Assembly (NCBI GenBank): GCA_026874595.1
Contig: CM049309.1
Span: 11,212,576 to 11,276,575 of the forward strand
Length of the DNA stretch: 64,000 nt
Source of the DNA: Sipunculus nudus
Taxonomy: Eukaryota; Annelida; Sipuncula; Golfingiida; Sipunculidae
Reading direction: 5' to 3'
In this document: piece after piece, positions 1 to 11,456 of the stretch
Numbering within the stretch: position 1 is the stretch's first letter
How the letters are laid out: the number at the start of each line of letters is the position of its first letter
Notes under the pieces: generated by a model
Databases searched by the model: none
Told to the model about the DNA's origin: nothing
What the model saw: only the letters and a program-made list of their open reading frames with translations
Translations under genes and position numbers: made by a program

Positions 1-335
1 ACTTTCTCTTCAGAATCAATCAAATTTCCTCATGTTTCATGATCTGAGACATTTTCCCCTAATTCCTTAAATTTTCCATGACTGGAAAAACAGGGATATT
101 AATTCTCCATTCTCCCCTGATTTCCGGGATTGCTGGAATATCTTAAAACTGGTCATGATGATACTTAAATTCATTCTCGTCGTGAAACATGTAAATTTCT
201 TTGACAGCACATAATATTCTATCACACAGATTTTTCTAACAATGATAAGTTTTGAAAAATATAGAAATAATGCCTCTTGAGAGTGTGTGTTTGTGTAAAC
301 AAAGAAGTTTATAAAATTCAAGTGATGGAGAGCTC
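1..335. other. No feature recognised
   Basis: AT-rich non-coding sequence, probably inside the next FGGY intron. I see no domain, repeat or splice pair in it. Confidence 0.4.
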
Positions 336-745
336 CATTCCGGACTTGACTCGAGTCCACCTTAGTTAGGGACTTTGCCTCAAGGATCCTGGACTCGTAC
401 TCAGACTAGGGGGGTAAGGAATCGAGAATTCATGCCTAGTCCATCTTCAGTCCATTAGAAAGGAGGCCTTAACAAATTCTATAAAGGCATTTATATACAA
501 TTGCGAACTGCTATCAGAATATAACATGAAAAACAAGTGTAAATAGCATGTTTTAGCTCTACATCAGGAGCTAAATGTAATTAAACATTCAAGTATGTGC
601 AAACTAATAAAAAATGTTTATGGTAATTTCACTTTGAATTTCTTTTAATAAGGAGATTTGACTATACTCAGGATTGGATTTGTGTTCCAGATGACTTGGA
701 CTCCACAAAAGTGGACTTGGACTCAAATAGTCTTGACTCTGACTT
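336..745 (+). repeat. Dispersed repeat family A, copy 1
   Basis: This segment is colinear with 5378-5736. Both begin with ggactcg/ggacttg-type repeats, share a central AT-rich block (a cagaatat motif, then gctaaatgtaattaa or a close variant), and end in ggattggatttg followed by a gtggactt motif. The right end runs into the 21-bp minisatellite. No coding potential is seen; a non-autonomous element is inferred. Confidence 0.6.
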
Positions 746-1060
746 GAGTAGTCTTATCTGACTTGAGTAGCCTTGACTCTGATTTGAGTAGCCTTGACTC
801 TGACTTGAGCAGCCTTGACTCTGATTTGAGTAGCCTTGACTCTGACTTGAGTAGTCTTATCTGACTTGAGTAGCCTTGACTCTGATTTGAGTAGCCTTGA
901 CTCTGACTTGAGCAGCCTTGACTCTGACTTGAGTAGCCTTGACTCTGACTTGGCTAGCCTTGACTCTGACTTGAGTAGCCTTATCTGACTTGAGTAGCCT
1001 TGACTCTGACTTGAATAGCCTTGAGTCTGACTTGAGTAGCCTTGACTCAGTCTTAAAGAC
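715..1060. repeat. 21-bp minisatellite (agccttgactctgacttgagt)
   Basis: About 16 tandem copies of a 21-bp unit, interrupted by shorter variants (agtcttatctgacttgag) at regular places, which suggests a higher-order repeat. All frames appear open because the period is a multiple of three, giving SLDSDLS-like or KSESRLL-like translations; these are not genes. The array grows out of the right end of the family A element. Confidence 0.9.
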
Positions 1061-2554
1061 CAAGTGCCACAATAAATACCAGGGGGCATTACTGGGCAAC
1101 ATGGAGTTTAACATAATATCTGCAACTGTTCACTTGGGCTCTGACTGTAATCTGAATATTTGTTGGGAAGAAAGATGTTACCAGAGCTGTATTTTGGCAG
1201 ACTTGTTCCTATTGGTACTGCAAGTAACTGAAATAAATTATCATTTCTAGGTCAATTTATGTGGTTTCTGCAGGAAAATGAATTATATGTGCCCATGCTA
1301 GTCCCAGTTCAAATTTAGCGGGGGAGGTGCACAGCCACAGCAGGAGCCAATCAGTTAGCAGCCATGATGTGTATAAACAACAGCACGTAGCTTTGTGCAC
1401 AAGCAGGTGTGCCATGTCATTAGTCAGTGACTGACTTTGTTCCAAATACTGATACTCACCAGAACAAGCTCTGCTGAAACTCCACCATACAAATCCATAT
1501 TGGCTTTTAAATGTTAACTTTATAAGCCCAGTTTAAATCAGGCTTTGTTAGAAATTACACCTAAATGAACAGGATGAGAGTACACACTACACAGTCACAT
1601 GAACATGTACACCAAGTTTCTGAGTGAAGCTGTGGCTTGGCTGAATAAAAATTCTGGGTCAGTTTATTGCTAGGCCATGGACAAAAAACATGAACCATTA
1701 CTTCAATAATGTTAGGAATTTCTCATTTACTTAAGGAAACAGACAGCAACATTTGTTGAATAGATTTTAGTGAGTCAACCTAAGATGAAGCTGAAGTATT
1801 TTAAAGCCTGTATGAAGGTGAGAAAAACCTCTTTTGGAGTTATTGTTAACAAAAGAAAACTCAAATTAATAGCAGGCAAAATTAATTGGAAAATTAAATA
1901 TGCATGAAAAATACATTTGACCACATAACTTTCTTGTTATGCCTCTGAAACATGCTTTCCAGATTCCAGCTTGTATAGGTCTTTCAATCAAGCCATTAAT
2001 CTTGATTTACCCTTGGAGTTCTGAGCTAGCAAGGTGACAGGCACAGGGGGATTTCTGCAATGTGTAATGTCACATACACAGGCAACCTCAGTAAGAGGGT
2101 ATCAGTTGGTATCTGTTCATTACTATCGTCTTCCTCTATTTACTCAAAAGCATATATATGATAAAACAGGGTTCATATTTATGTAATGTCCCATGTCATT
2201 AATGAAATGATTATACATTTAATGGGAACCAGGGAGACATGAAGATATTTACTGATTCACACCCATACACAGCTAACCAGCACAGAAGGATACACTACAT
2301 GTATACATGTCAGCAGTAAGCCACATTCTCAGGCTGATGTCTGTGTATAAGCTTGCCTCTGGCTGTCAGTCACAGTCACGACTCCAAAGCGAACCAGATG
2401 TTTCAAGAACTCGGCCTTTAAGTAGCCTTGACTCAAACTTGCACTAAGACTCAGATGTTGTGGATTCGACAACATCACTGTAAAGCTCTGGCCAAAATGA
2501 CACTGAAGATAATGCAAAGGAAGTGTATCCCCAACTTAAATAATATGAACTTAC
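1061..2554. other. FGGY intron sequence, nothing clear
   Basis: AT-rich non-coding sequence. A single stray unit of the minisatellite (agtagccttgactc) lies near 2421. I looked here for the next FGGY exon and found none. Confidence 0.4.
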
Positions 2555-2683
2555 CAAGGCCACCAGAGTGAGCATCTATGATGGAAGAGCCAACAGCAAC
2601 ACCCCTAGGTAGGTCAAGGTCAGATGAAGCTTGTGGTGAGAGACCCTCACCAGTGGGGTCACCTGGTGCATTTACTTCATTGC
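2555..2683 (-). CDS. FGGY: FGGY kinase exon 6 (last one seen)
   Basis: This is a 129-nt exon from phase 1 to phase 1 (acceptor ttaacag, donor GTAAGT). It encodes the linker to the second domain and [17 protein letters not shown], which holds the Asp expected to act as the catalytic base. I found no convincing following exon between here and position 1. Confidence 0.88.
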
Positions 2684-5600
2684 CTGTTAAAGTACATTAG
2701 AGGAATATAATACTTATTTGTTTGGCAGCAAATACATTTCAAAACAGACTTTTAGTGATATAAAGTATTTACAAATAAATTATTACCATCTATTATCATA
2801 TTTTTATTTACAGCATTATCTATTAATATCCTAAATGTTTATTTCTTACTTACATTTATTAAATATCTATCTGGTACATTAAAAATCCCTACAATTTATT
2901 TTTATATCTAATGACAGGGGGTTAAAAGAATTTTAAGGCACGCAAGGAGTGCTAAGCTGACATACCTGGATGTGTGGATAATATCTGATAAATTAAAATT
3001 ACACTGAGTATGATGCCAGTTATGGTTATGAGCATCATGACCCATGGGTCACTTGTTTATTACAAATTTATAAAATTTGTAAATAAAAAAATGAATCAGA
3101 TAAAAACTATTAATGGAAAAGGTAGTTAAGCTAAAAAAATAGCCTTATATATAAACTTAAATGCATTATTCCCTTGAAAGTGAAATAAAGGTATTAGTCC
3201 ACTTGCCTGTCCATCTGTAAATTTTTCATATGCATCACAGTCTCTCAAAACTTTTCTGTTTTCCTTCATGACAGTCTTGTCAGAGTATTAGTACAGACGG
3301 ATGACGGACAAAGAGTGATCGCTATAGCTCAGATGACTTTCAGTCAGCTAAAGTTGTGAAGTATTGTAGTGTAACTGTTTGGCTAGGGGTATGTAATAAC
3401 AAGGTTGAGTTGAGGATGAGTCTTGATCATACAATCCTCCATGATCAAACACATGGCCAAGGTTTTAACCACATGAATGTGTCCTCTTCACCCATGAGTG
3501 AATTGGTAGTAGTCAAGAGCCCCAGACAAATGTAAAAGGAATTACCTTACGGTGCATATTTTGGTGTGTTTTGTAGGTGGCACCACCATGCTTGAGTATA
3601 AGATTAAGGTATTAAAGATCTTAAAACAAATTTCAGGCGGCTTTCTCAAGCTACTTCTGAGATAAATGCATGGATGTATTCTTTTAATACAAGGAAACAG
3701 ATGGTGCCACCTGTCATGTATGCGAGAAAGCTATTCGAGATGAATGTACGTGCCAATTAAATTTCAGGCAGACACATTAAACCACTCCTGAGATATGAGT
3801 GGTTTTCACCAAAAGCAAACACCCTTATTGACAGCACACAAATATCATGCAGGTGTTTTGATTATGACATGAGTTATCAAAAGTGTATGAACATGCACAA
3901 ATTCAGCCCAATAAATTGAACCTCTCCTGAGATATAGGCTATCATCACAGAAAAAAAAAAGATGGACACTTTGCAAAAAAGATTGCAGTTGTTGCAATCT
4001 ATCGTGGTTAGGCACCAGTTAACATATGAACTTTGGAGGGTTTCAGAAAGATTGGTCCAGGGGTCTCTGAGGAGTTCTCCAGAAAGACGCAGTGGCAGAT
4101 CTCAGCTGATAAAATAGTATCCGCAAAACTCTGTTTTGGCAGATTCAAAAGTGACCTATGTACAATGTTAATTGTCACACTGACCTATTCTGATGTAGCC
4201 TTCCTGCACCAGATCCTGCAGCCCTATCTGACTAAAGAAGTCATCCTGCCATCCTTTCTTCCCTGCCTGGTCCACTAGATATGTCCACTTACACACCAAA
4301 GAACACAGGGACCTGTCACACAAAATACAAGTCCTCATTACCAGTTAAGGGTGGTAAACCAGTCCCCTAAAACAGCTCAATAAGCACTCTCCATTGTGTG
4401 TGTGGCCAAATGCATACTTTTCATTATGAGCTTGAAATGGTAGTTTGGTAGTTTCTTCATATGCCACAAGGTGACAGCATCAGCTATGATAATTAAAATT
4501 CAAGCAGTTTCATACTTAGTTCAAGATATAAATGCACTTTTGAATCTGACCCGCAGATATTAACAGTTAGGCTTATTGATAAAGAAAGACCCTCCATTTA
4601 CAGGACTCATGGAACTCATGATTCAAATTCCAAGTCATTTTTTTCTTCAAACTATGTAAGTTTGTCTCATGCTAAAATACAGTGAAATAACTGTACAGTT
4701 AAGCAGAAAAATAATTAATTATACATGTAGTAATTTTGATGCTTCGAACGTGCGTATGTTAGAAGATTTTGTTCACAGAAAAAAAATTACTAGGTTTACC
4801 TGGATAAAGCTCCTGTTGCCCTCCAGGTGAGATCAAAGAAGTGAGCTGCCTTCTCCCAGGTTGATGGGACATTCTGAAGGAAGATAACATTTATTAAACA
4901 TGCAGCTGGTACTAGACCAATTTTTTTTGGTGGAGGTTACTACTTTAATGCTAACTTAACTACATTTATGTTCAGCTGCAGAATTCCATTTTGGTTTTGG
5001 ACAACGTGACAGTATCAAATGCTTCCTCTCATTTTATATCATGGCGTCAACCAAGCCCAGTTACTACTGTACCTGCAGGACCTGGGTGGGTAATCGACCC
5101 CATTGCTGGGCCATACCATTGAGCAACACCTGAAAGGTACACTCGTTTGTGAGTGAAACACGGCCGTTGGGTACAGCCTTCCCATTCAGCCTGCAGAACA
5201 CTCATCCTGAAAATTTTCACTCCTTGGTTGAGGTTAAAACTCACAATCTCCCATCTTTGAGTCCTGTGCTCTACCCCCAAGCCATAGAAGGCTGTACTAG
5301 ACCAAATTTGATAAACAAGGAGTTATGAATTCCTGGTGGACCAGCATGTTTTTTGCATCTACTGAAAATAACCAAGAGTGATGTACGACTTGGGTCCTGG
5401 ACTCGGACTTGTAATGGGACTCCAAGGAAAAGACTCAAAAAGTCTGGCTGAGTCCATCTCAAGTCCAATAGGGGAAAAACTCTTGTCACATGTGATAAAG
5501 ACTTATGCACATGTAAGAACTACTAACAGAATATTACAAAATAACACTGTATATAAACCTTGCTCAGCACTGGGAGCTATAAATGTAATTAACTATTATA

Positions 5601-8600
5601 GTAAATGCATGTGTGAACTTACTTAAAAATATACATGATAATCTGAAATTTCCATTTTAAATTGCTCTTTAAGGATATTTGTATTGGACTTGGATTTGGA
5701 CTTGGGTTACAAATGACTCAAACTCAAAGAAAGTGGACTTTAGCTTTAGCTTTCAAACATATCACTTTTTCATCCTCACCACAATGATGTGCTTGACAAC
5801 GACTCAGGTGTTGTCACATTACTAATGGAATCATGTGATATTAAGTGGTTGTAAATCTGCAGGAGTTCAAGGGCCAAGTCCTGATGAAGGGTAGGTCAGT
5901 GGCATTGAATGTTGAGTGCCTCCTTCACTTTTCTCCTGATATCAACTGAGTCAGACTCTAGATGTGGGATCTTTACAGAGTCCCGCTGCACAGGGGGTCT
6001 GGCATCCCTCTGGTGATCCCCCTGTGGTCATGTAACAACACCTGAGTCATTTATGGAATCTCCAGGGACAGGATCCAACATACCTAGTTTGAAGAAGAAC
6101 AATGACTTGGAAATTGAACACTATACTCCATTCCAGCACCCCTGTCCATCTAATTTTTCATGAACATTTTTATACAATGCACTAAATTTTGAATTTATTT
6201 ACCCCAGAGACAAATCGGACAAATGTGGCAATTATCAAACAGCAAAACAATGCTCTCCCATGTATGGATTCCATATGGTTAATTCAGAAAGAAAAAATTT
6301 AAAGTTGCAGGTCACGCCACCATTTTGTGTATGATAAAGAGCTATGCAAGATCTATACACATGAAAAATTTCAGACTGATATGTCTTACCTGTCCTGAGA
6401 TATTACCATGGATATCTGCAGTGTAAAAGAAAATGTAGGTGGCGCTACCTGCCATAAAATCGAGAAAGCTATCCAAGATTTATACACATGCAAAATTATA
6501 GGCAGATAAATCAAACCACTGCTCAGATATGAGTGATATTATCCCACGGTAGACAATCAGATGGACACTGTGCAAAAAATGGTGGCACGCGGCATCACAA
6601 GCTTTGCATATGATAAAGAGCTATGTGAGATCTATACACATGCAAAATTTATGTCAAACCAGTCCAGAGATATTAACATGAATGTCTGCAGCTTAAATGT
6701 GAATGTAGATGGTGCTACCCCTCATAAAATCAAGAAAGCTATCCAGGATGATAAGTCCAACCACTGCAGAGTAATGAGTGATTTTACCCAAGGTAGACGA
6801 AGAGATGGAAGCTGTGCAAATTTGACTTTTTTGTATGATATAAAGCTATGCAAGAGCTACACTTTTGCAGATATGTGTCTGAAGATATTTGGGTTAATGT
6901 GTGAAAACAGATGCACAGATGGATGCATTGCAGACAGGAAAGGTCAGGGGTCCATACAAAATGGTTTGCAATATAAACAATTTAAGAATTATAGATTGCA
7001 TTATTATTTAGATTTGCTAATTTCATGTCAAAAATGCATACACATTTTTTTTATTATTTATTAAATATTTTTTTTTATTTTGAACTGAATTTAAAGAAAA
7101 TTATTTTTTTAAATAAATCACTTAACTAGGGACCTCTTTTATTGTAAATATTCAATGATTTTAACTAGGGACCCAGGGGTCTTGATGCTCAGCTGAATTG
7201 TCAATAAGGATAATTTTAAAGAAATTTTTCAGAATGATTGTCCTGTGACCTTAACCAATGACCTTGTGACCAAAAAATCTGAGAAATTATTATCCTTTAA
7301 CTTGCAGCATTTAGATTATTTTTACAATCTTTAAAAAAAAGTGGGTCAAGTGAGCCTGACATCTGACTAGGTAACCTCAAAATCAACAGATTTCTTCCAC
7401 TTTGGGCAAGTAAGCCATGTGTGAAAGATGGATAGATTAGGATGAAAAGTTTGATAAACAGTGCGTTCACAATCATTTTAAAGATGTGGCTCTTGTGACC
7501 TTCACCTTTGACCTCTGGACCCTGAAAATCAAAAGGTTCTTACTTAAGTGGTGTGTCATTAATAAATCAAGTTTGAAGCCAATCTGTCCAGCCAAAGCAG
7601 AATGTTCATCCATAAACTAATTTGTAAATGGATGGGCCCTGTGACATTGATTTTTTACTCTATGACTCCAAATCAAAAAGAATCTTCCCCTATTGGCATG
7701 TGAGTAATATCTTGACAATAGGGAGGTTTGTGATGAAAAGTTTAGCTTGACATGCATACACATTCCATTTAAAAAATGGGTCCTGTGACCTTGACCTTTG
7801 ACCCCGTAAAAAAAGAGGGTCTTACTTTAGTGGTGAGCCATATATAAGTTAAGTTTGAAACCAATATGTCAAACTAAACTGGAGTTATCATTTGGAAACT
7901 AATTTGTGAACAGATGACCCCTGTGACCTTGACCTTTGACATTGTAACTCCTAATTCTTTTACGCTCTCCCAATACTGGCAAGTCAGCTAAATGTGCAAG
8001 ATGGAAGTTTGAGATAAAAAGCATGGCTTAAAATGCAGCTATAATCTTTTTAAATAAGTGAGTCTTGTGACCTTGACCTTTAACCTCATGACCCAAATAT
8101 TTTATTATTCTGGGGAAGGGGGGGGGGGGGGTACTTTCAAGCCCCATTGCTTGGAGGATACAAGTCGCAGTGAACTAATTTCAGGTTTCCTAGGAGATTT
8201 TTTATGGACCTCCCTAGATTTTTTTAGTTACAGGCTTCTAGGGTGAGTGGGTTATGATTTGTGCCCTGCTAACAGACAGCCAGATGGACGACAGACAAAG
8301 CACCATACCTATACCTCAGTTGACTTACAATCAGCTTTTACACTGCAGATATCCAGTAAATAAGTGGAAAAGAAAGAAAAATTACTGATTTCTTACACCA
8401 CATATACACTGAATTATATAATTATTTACATTTTTTTTTTATCCAAACCTTTTTCAGCCATAGGAGTTTAGGTGTCTGCATTTCCAGGGACACTGACCCT
8501 CCAACATAACGCAGCACCTCATGTTTTGTAGCATTGATTAGTCTTGCTTCTTCTTCTGCCCGGTGGTCCATCCACATGATAATATTCCAGGAACTGTTTC

Positions 8601-8789
8601 CTGAAAAACACATATCATTTATAACTTTTAAAATGTCATAATTCAAGGTCATATTTATAAATAGCATTAGAATAGAAACTGATGAAGTGCAAATGTACAT
8701 TAAGACTTAAAGACAAATGGGCAAACATGTACAATGTACAAAAATTGTGACAACATTAATACTGATAACCTTTCAAATTTAACATAAGT

Positions 8790-8858
<69 letters not shown>

Positions 8859-11237
8859 TTAATAATGGCATTCCAAATCCTGCAAAATATTATCATAATA
8901 ATTTATAATGTTTAAAGCACAATCAATCTGCAGGTCTAACCTCATTCCTTGGCATATTTTATGTAATGTTTTATAAAAATTCTTTTTTAACATTTAGCTT
9001 TATATCATTATTAGATAACACATAAATTTAACCCCCATAGTTCACAACAGACTAAAAAATAGATTACTCAAAAGAAGTATGAAAAATCTCTGTGAATGAT
9101 ACCTGCCATTAAAAAATAAATATATATTTTAACAATGAGTTTATCATGTTTGTTGTCAACTGACCTATCTAGTTGACCTTGACCTATCTAGTTGACCTTG
9201 ACCTATCTAGTTGACCATGACCTATCTCGCTGACCTTGGTCTATCTTGCCTCACCTGATGGGCTGACAGGAAGGGGACGTCCATCTGTATCCACAACAAC
9301 CAGAGAGCAGGTGGCATCAAACCCTATGCCCTTGACTAGCTGCTTGTCTACACATTCTGTTACATTCTGTTGAAAGATGTAACAAAGTTAAAGCGTACCA
9401 TAACTACTTAGTTGTACAAGCTAATCTGAAACAAACAGGTATTCAATAGAGGCTAGACAGTTAATGTCAGCTATTCATCCATCTTTTCTTAGAACTCATG
9501 TGTTATACGGCTTACTCTGTGTACATATTAATAAACTCTAGGTAATTCCTTTAAAGAAAAATCCATTTAATGCCTCTGTGACTGATGCATAATATTGTTT
9601 ACATGTAAAAGCTGTGAGTAAACACAGCCAAGTTGATAAATGGAAAACCATACATGTGAGCTAAGGTAGTTGGTTGCTTATGTGCAGAAGTTTAAACTTA
9701 AAAAGGTCACTAGTTGCAAAATGCCCTTTGTCAAATACAGGTTTGTCTGACTTGCAGCCAGATATCTATGTTGGATGTGATTGGATCATTTGGCACCCTC
9801 CCCCACATGTTACAAACATATGTATACAAACAAATTGAACAGCTGTTTTCCGGCATATTTTTTATGAAGGTTCAAGGGATTATCTTTAGTAAGATTTTGG
9901 AATATGTCACTATAAAGAGTAAGACAGAGAAAGAGAAAAACAGAAAACTGGCTTAGATAAAGAAAAAATAAGCATTTAAAGAGTTCTGTTATCATAGTAA
10001 ATTAATTCCATTACCAATAATCAGCAAAATTTCATCAAGAATTGTTCACAAGTATAAATGGAACAGTAAAAATACAGAAAAAAAAAATGTACATCAGCTA
10101 TGTAATTTTACAAGTGGAGTGTAGTGGCATATTTTTTTGGACACTAGACCTGTGACCACAAGGTTTACGATTTGCAACCTGCCATGAACCCTTCCCCTTA
10201 AAGACCCTGGCTAAAGTCTCCACCACAAGGCTGCACAAACTCCACCCAGGAGTGAATGGGTGCTAGTCATGGGAAGCAAGTTAATGTAAATGAATTTATA
10301 AAATTCTATCACATTTTATGGCTGCTTCCAAGTGCTTCAGGTATATAAAGAAAGCTGAGAAAAGCTTCAAGAATGTGTGGGCCGAAAAGCCATGAAGGCA
10401 AAGTGTTAAGTCAAATAACATTGTTATTGTTGATGATATTAAACCATAAATCAAACCTTTACCTTTAAAAATCAGTGAAATATTAAAAGGAAATAATCAG
10501 GGGCAATATAATTCCTATTCTTTAACACTATCAGTTCAGTTTTGCCTTGTACAAAAGTTTCCCAGCAAAACCATCCAAGCACACAGTCTCATTTCCTTGC
10601 AGACGACTTTTAACACTTTGTTATAGCCGTATGTGTTGGTATGTTTACCAAAACAAGGCTGCTGACCGGAGGTCTGATTAAGAGGGGCAACATGCAGTGT
10701 TTCAGCCAGAATAATAGTTGTATTACATTTTTTGGACCAAATCAGTCATAGCATCTCCTGATTGGCACGTGTTGTGGCTCCACGCAGCACACAGCCCGAT
10801 GCACTGTGTTTATGTTGACACCTGCGATCCTGTCTGCTTCACTGTTTTTAACACTCATTTACAGGAGTAAGCAAATGGTTTCAAGGCAATTTTTTTGGCA
10901 GGTACAGATTTCTTTTAAAGGGAAGAAGCTATTTTTTGTGTTAACTCAACATGCTTTATAGGTGATTGGGCCCCTTTAACCCCTCAAATATGAAGCCAAT
11001 CAAAGTATAAAGAAGAATAAGTTTATGAAAGCATATTCTCAATTAAAAAAAACTTACTTTCACACACTTACAGCAGGCTTCCCAAATGTTTTCTGCTGAT
11101 TGTTCATATCGTCCAACATCAGGCTCAAAGATGTGAATAGTATGTGTCTCTATGGAAACGACCTTGCCCTTATTGTTGACGAGAGCTGCCCTGACACTGC
11201 TGGTCCCCACGTCAACGCCAATATAAAATGATGTCAT
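2555..11237 (-). CDS. FGGY: FGGY-family carbohydrate kinase (D-ribulokinase-like), N-terminal part in six exons
   Basis: Six exons join in phase: 11237-11058, 9366-9255, 8600-8449, 4873-4800, 4312-4185 and 2683-2555, all with AG acceptors and GT donors. They give 258 residues, about half of the usual ~550. The family transfers phosphate from ATP to a sugar or polyol; the closest animal homologue I recognise, FGGY, acts on D-ribulose in the cytosol. Visible motifs in order: the N-terminal [13 protein letters not shown] nucleotide-binding strand, [12 protein letters not shown], the sugar-contacting MWMDHRA segment, [24 protein letters not shown], and [10 protein letters not shown] carrying the presumed catalytic Asp. 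The last exon ends in phase 1, so the C-terminal domain should continue left of position 1. One oddity is a four-residue gap in the fourth exon. The family call is firm; the substrate is inferred from homology. Confidence 0.9.
2684..4184. other. FGGY intron with degenerate repeat material
   Basis: Around 3420-3550 is sequence resembling the 3' part of the tRNA-like SINE at 10110-10290 (a cacccatgagtgaattgg block). Positions 3600-3990 resemble the repeat units at 6290-6960 (gagaaagctat, aaaccactcctgagatatgagtg). No exon was found apart from those listed. Confidence 0.45.
4185..4312 (-). CDS. FGGY: FGGY kinase exon 5
   Basis: This is a 128-nt exon from phase 2 to phase 1 (acceptor tgtgacag, donor GTCAGT). 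It encodes [11 protein letters not shown], then a basic Gly-Trp segment and an [11 protein letters not shown] helix, colinear with animal FGGY. It was found by reading the minus strand; the plus-strand frame across it is a shadow. Confidence 0.88.
4800..4873 (-). CDS. FGGY: FGGY kinase exon 4, with a short in-frame gap
   Basis: This is a 74-nt exon from phase 0 to phase 2 (acceptor ccttcag, donor GTAAAC) encoding [16 protein letters not shown]. In relatives the FFDL and WRATG blocks are separated by a PDFL-type segment that is missing here, while both splice phases stay intact. Either the segment was lost as an in-frame 12-base deletion or this lineage is naturally shorter. Confidence 0.8.
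5200..5292 (-). repeat. tRNA-derived SINE-like head
   Basis: On the minus strand, tatggcttgggggtagagca resembles an A-box arm, followed by an anticodon-like ggactcaaagatggg and a degenerate B-box region (gtgagttttaacctc). This is the layout of a mollusc tRNA-derived SINE, not a functional tRNA. The 3' boundary is unclear. Confidence 0.4.
5378..5736 (+). repeat. Dispersed repeat family A, copy 2
   Basis: This is the homologue of 336-745 over its full length, with the same order of blocks. Its left end starts agtgatgtacgacttggg, like the start of the short related copy at 21608 (agtgatgtaggac). Confidence 0.6.
6290..6960. repeat. Degenerate tandem repeat, period about 280 bp
   Basis: The block gataaagagctatgcaagatc followed by tatacacatg recurs near 6334, 6613 and 6837, with half-unit copies (gagaaagctatccaag) between. 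Related units occur at 3600-3990. A 167-codon frame crosses the region only because stops are sparse in the repeat. Confidence 0.6.
7190..8110. repeat. 145-bp satellite with gtgaccttgacctttgacc cores
   Basis: Six core blocks occur near 7242, 7491, 7638, 7783, 7920 and 8066. After the first interval (about 250 bp) the spacing is 137-147 bp. Best cores read tgaccttgacctttgacc, i.e. on the other strand AGGTCAAAGGTCAAGGTCA-like direct repeats. The array lies in FGGY intron 3. Sequences of this type are widespread in marine molluscs. Confidence 0.75.
8449..8600 (-). CDS. FGGY: FGGY kinase exon 3
   Basis: This is a 152-nt exon running from phase 1 to phase 0, with acceptor tgtttttcag and donor GTTTGG. 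It encodes the conserved IIMWMDHRA segment and the following [12 protein letters not shown] helix region, then a PKLLWLKK stretch typical of the FGGY N-terminal domain. Confidence 0.9.
8794..8854. repeat. (TA)n microsatellite
   Basis: About 60 bp of uninterrupted TA dinucleotides in FGGY intron 2. Confidence 0.95.
9160..9250. repeat. 19-bp tandem repeat (ttgacctatctagttgacc)
   Basis: About four copies, the last ones degenerate, lie directly downstream of FGGY exon 2 on the minus strand. They carry further tgaccttga cores like those in the 145-bp satellite. Confidence 0.8.
9255..9366 (-). CDS. FGGY: FGGY kinase exon 2
   Basis: This is a 112-nt exon entered in phase 0 and left in phase 1, with acceptor tttcaacag and donor GTGAGG. 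It contains the family motif [13 protein letters not shown] second AG ten bases further in would create a stop after two codons, so the first acceptor is chosen. Confidence 0.88.
9461..9917 (+). mobile_element. TTAA-flanked element family B, copy 1
   Basis: This copy aligns end to end with 12239-12712, 21090-21553 and 48757-49574. Shared landmarks in order: tactctgtgtacatattaat, atgcctctgtgac, tggaaaa, gccctttg, gccagat, ttacaaacatatg, and caagggattat. TTAA is present at the left end; the right end is eroded. No transposase. Confidence 0.65.
10110..10290 (+). repeat. tRNA-derived SINE-like repeat
   Basis: A tRNA-like order is seen: ggacactagacctgtgacca (D-arm to anticodon-like), then a B-box-like gatttgcaacctgcc. 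It is followed by a ctccacccaggagtgaatgg block that recurs near 3480. This resembles bivalve and gastropod SINEs. Boundaries are approximate. Confidence 0.45.
11058..11237 (-). CDS. FGGY: FGGY kinase exon 1 (start codon)
   Basis: The ATG is at 11237, followed by a 60-codon exon ending at donor GTAAG (11057). It encodes the first beta strand and glycine-rich phosphate loop of the FGGY_N domain. A possible acceptor (tgctcag, just upstream of gtaacaagATG) suggests that the 5' UTR may be spliced from a separate upstream exon. Confidence 0.9.
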
Positions 11238-11456
11238 CTTGTTACCTGAGCAGGTGTACTCATTGGTTCAGGAGACTGAGGGTGATGCTAACACACAAAG
11301 GATATTAAAATAACGATGCATATATACTAATCAAAATTGTTGAACCTACATCACCAGTTTCAGTCTCCATTAACCACTGTTTCACATCTGTTTAAATCTA
11401 ATTGTAACCTTAAACATATATATATATGATTTTTATATTTTTGACAAAAAATGTAC

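Noticed and set aside
754-1114. Overlapping open frames of about 85-111 codons on both strands
   Set aside because: They are produced by the 21-bp minisatellite, whose period is a multiple of three. Low-complexity translation in every frame is not evidence of a gene.
2329-2517. Minus-strand 62-codon frame as a further FGGY exon
   Set aside because: The translation does not match the family C-terminal domain, and no acceptor/donor pair with the needed phase 1 entry was seen.
5200-5292. Functional tRNA gene
   Set aside because: A- and B-box-like sequences are degenerate and the cloverleaf does not close; a SINE head explains it better.
6561-7064. 167-codon plus-strand frame with several Cys residues
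   Set aside because: It crosses the degenerate 280-bp repeat, and the Cys spacing follows the repeated DNA rather than a known zinc fold.
7190-8110. CRISPR-like array
   Set aside because: Units are about 145 bp, degenerate and without unique spacers, in a eukaryotic intron; this is a satellite.
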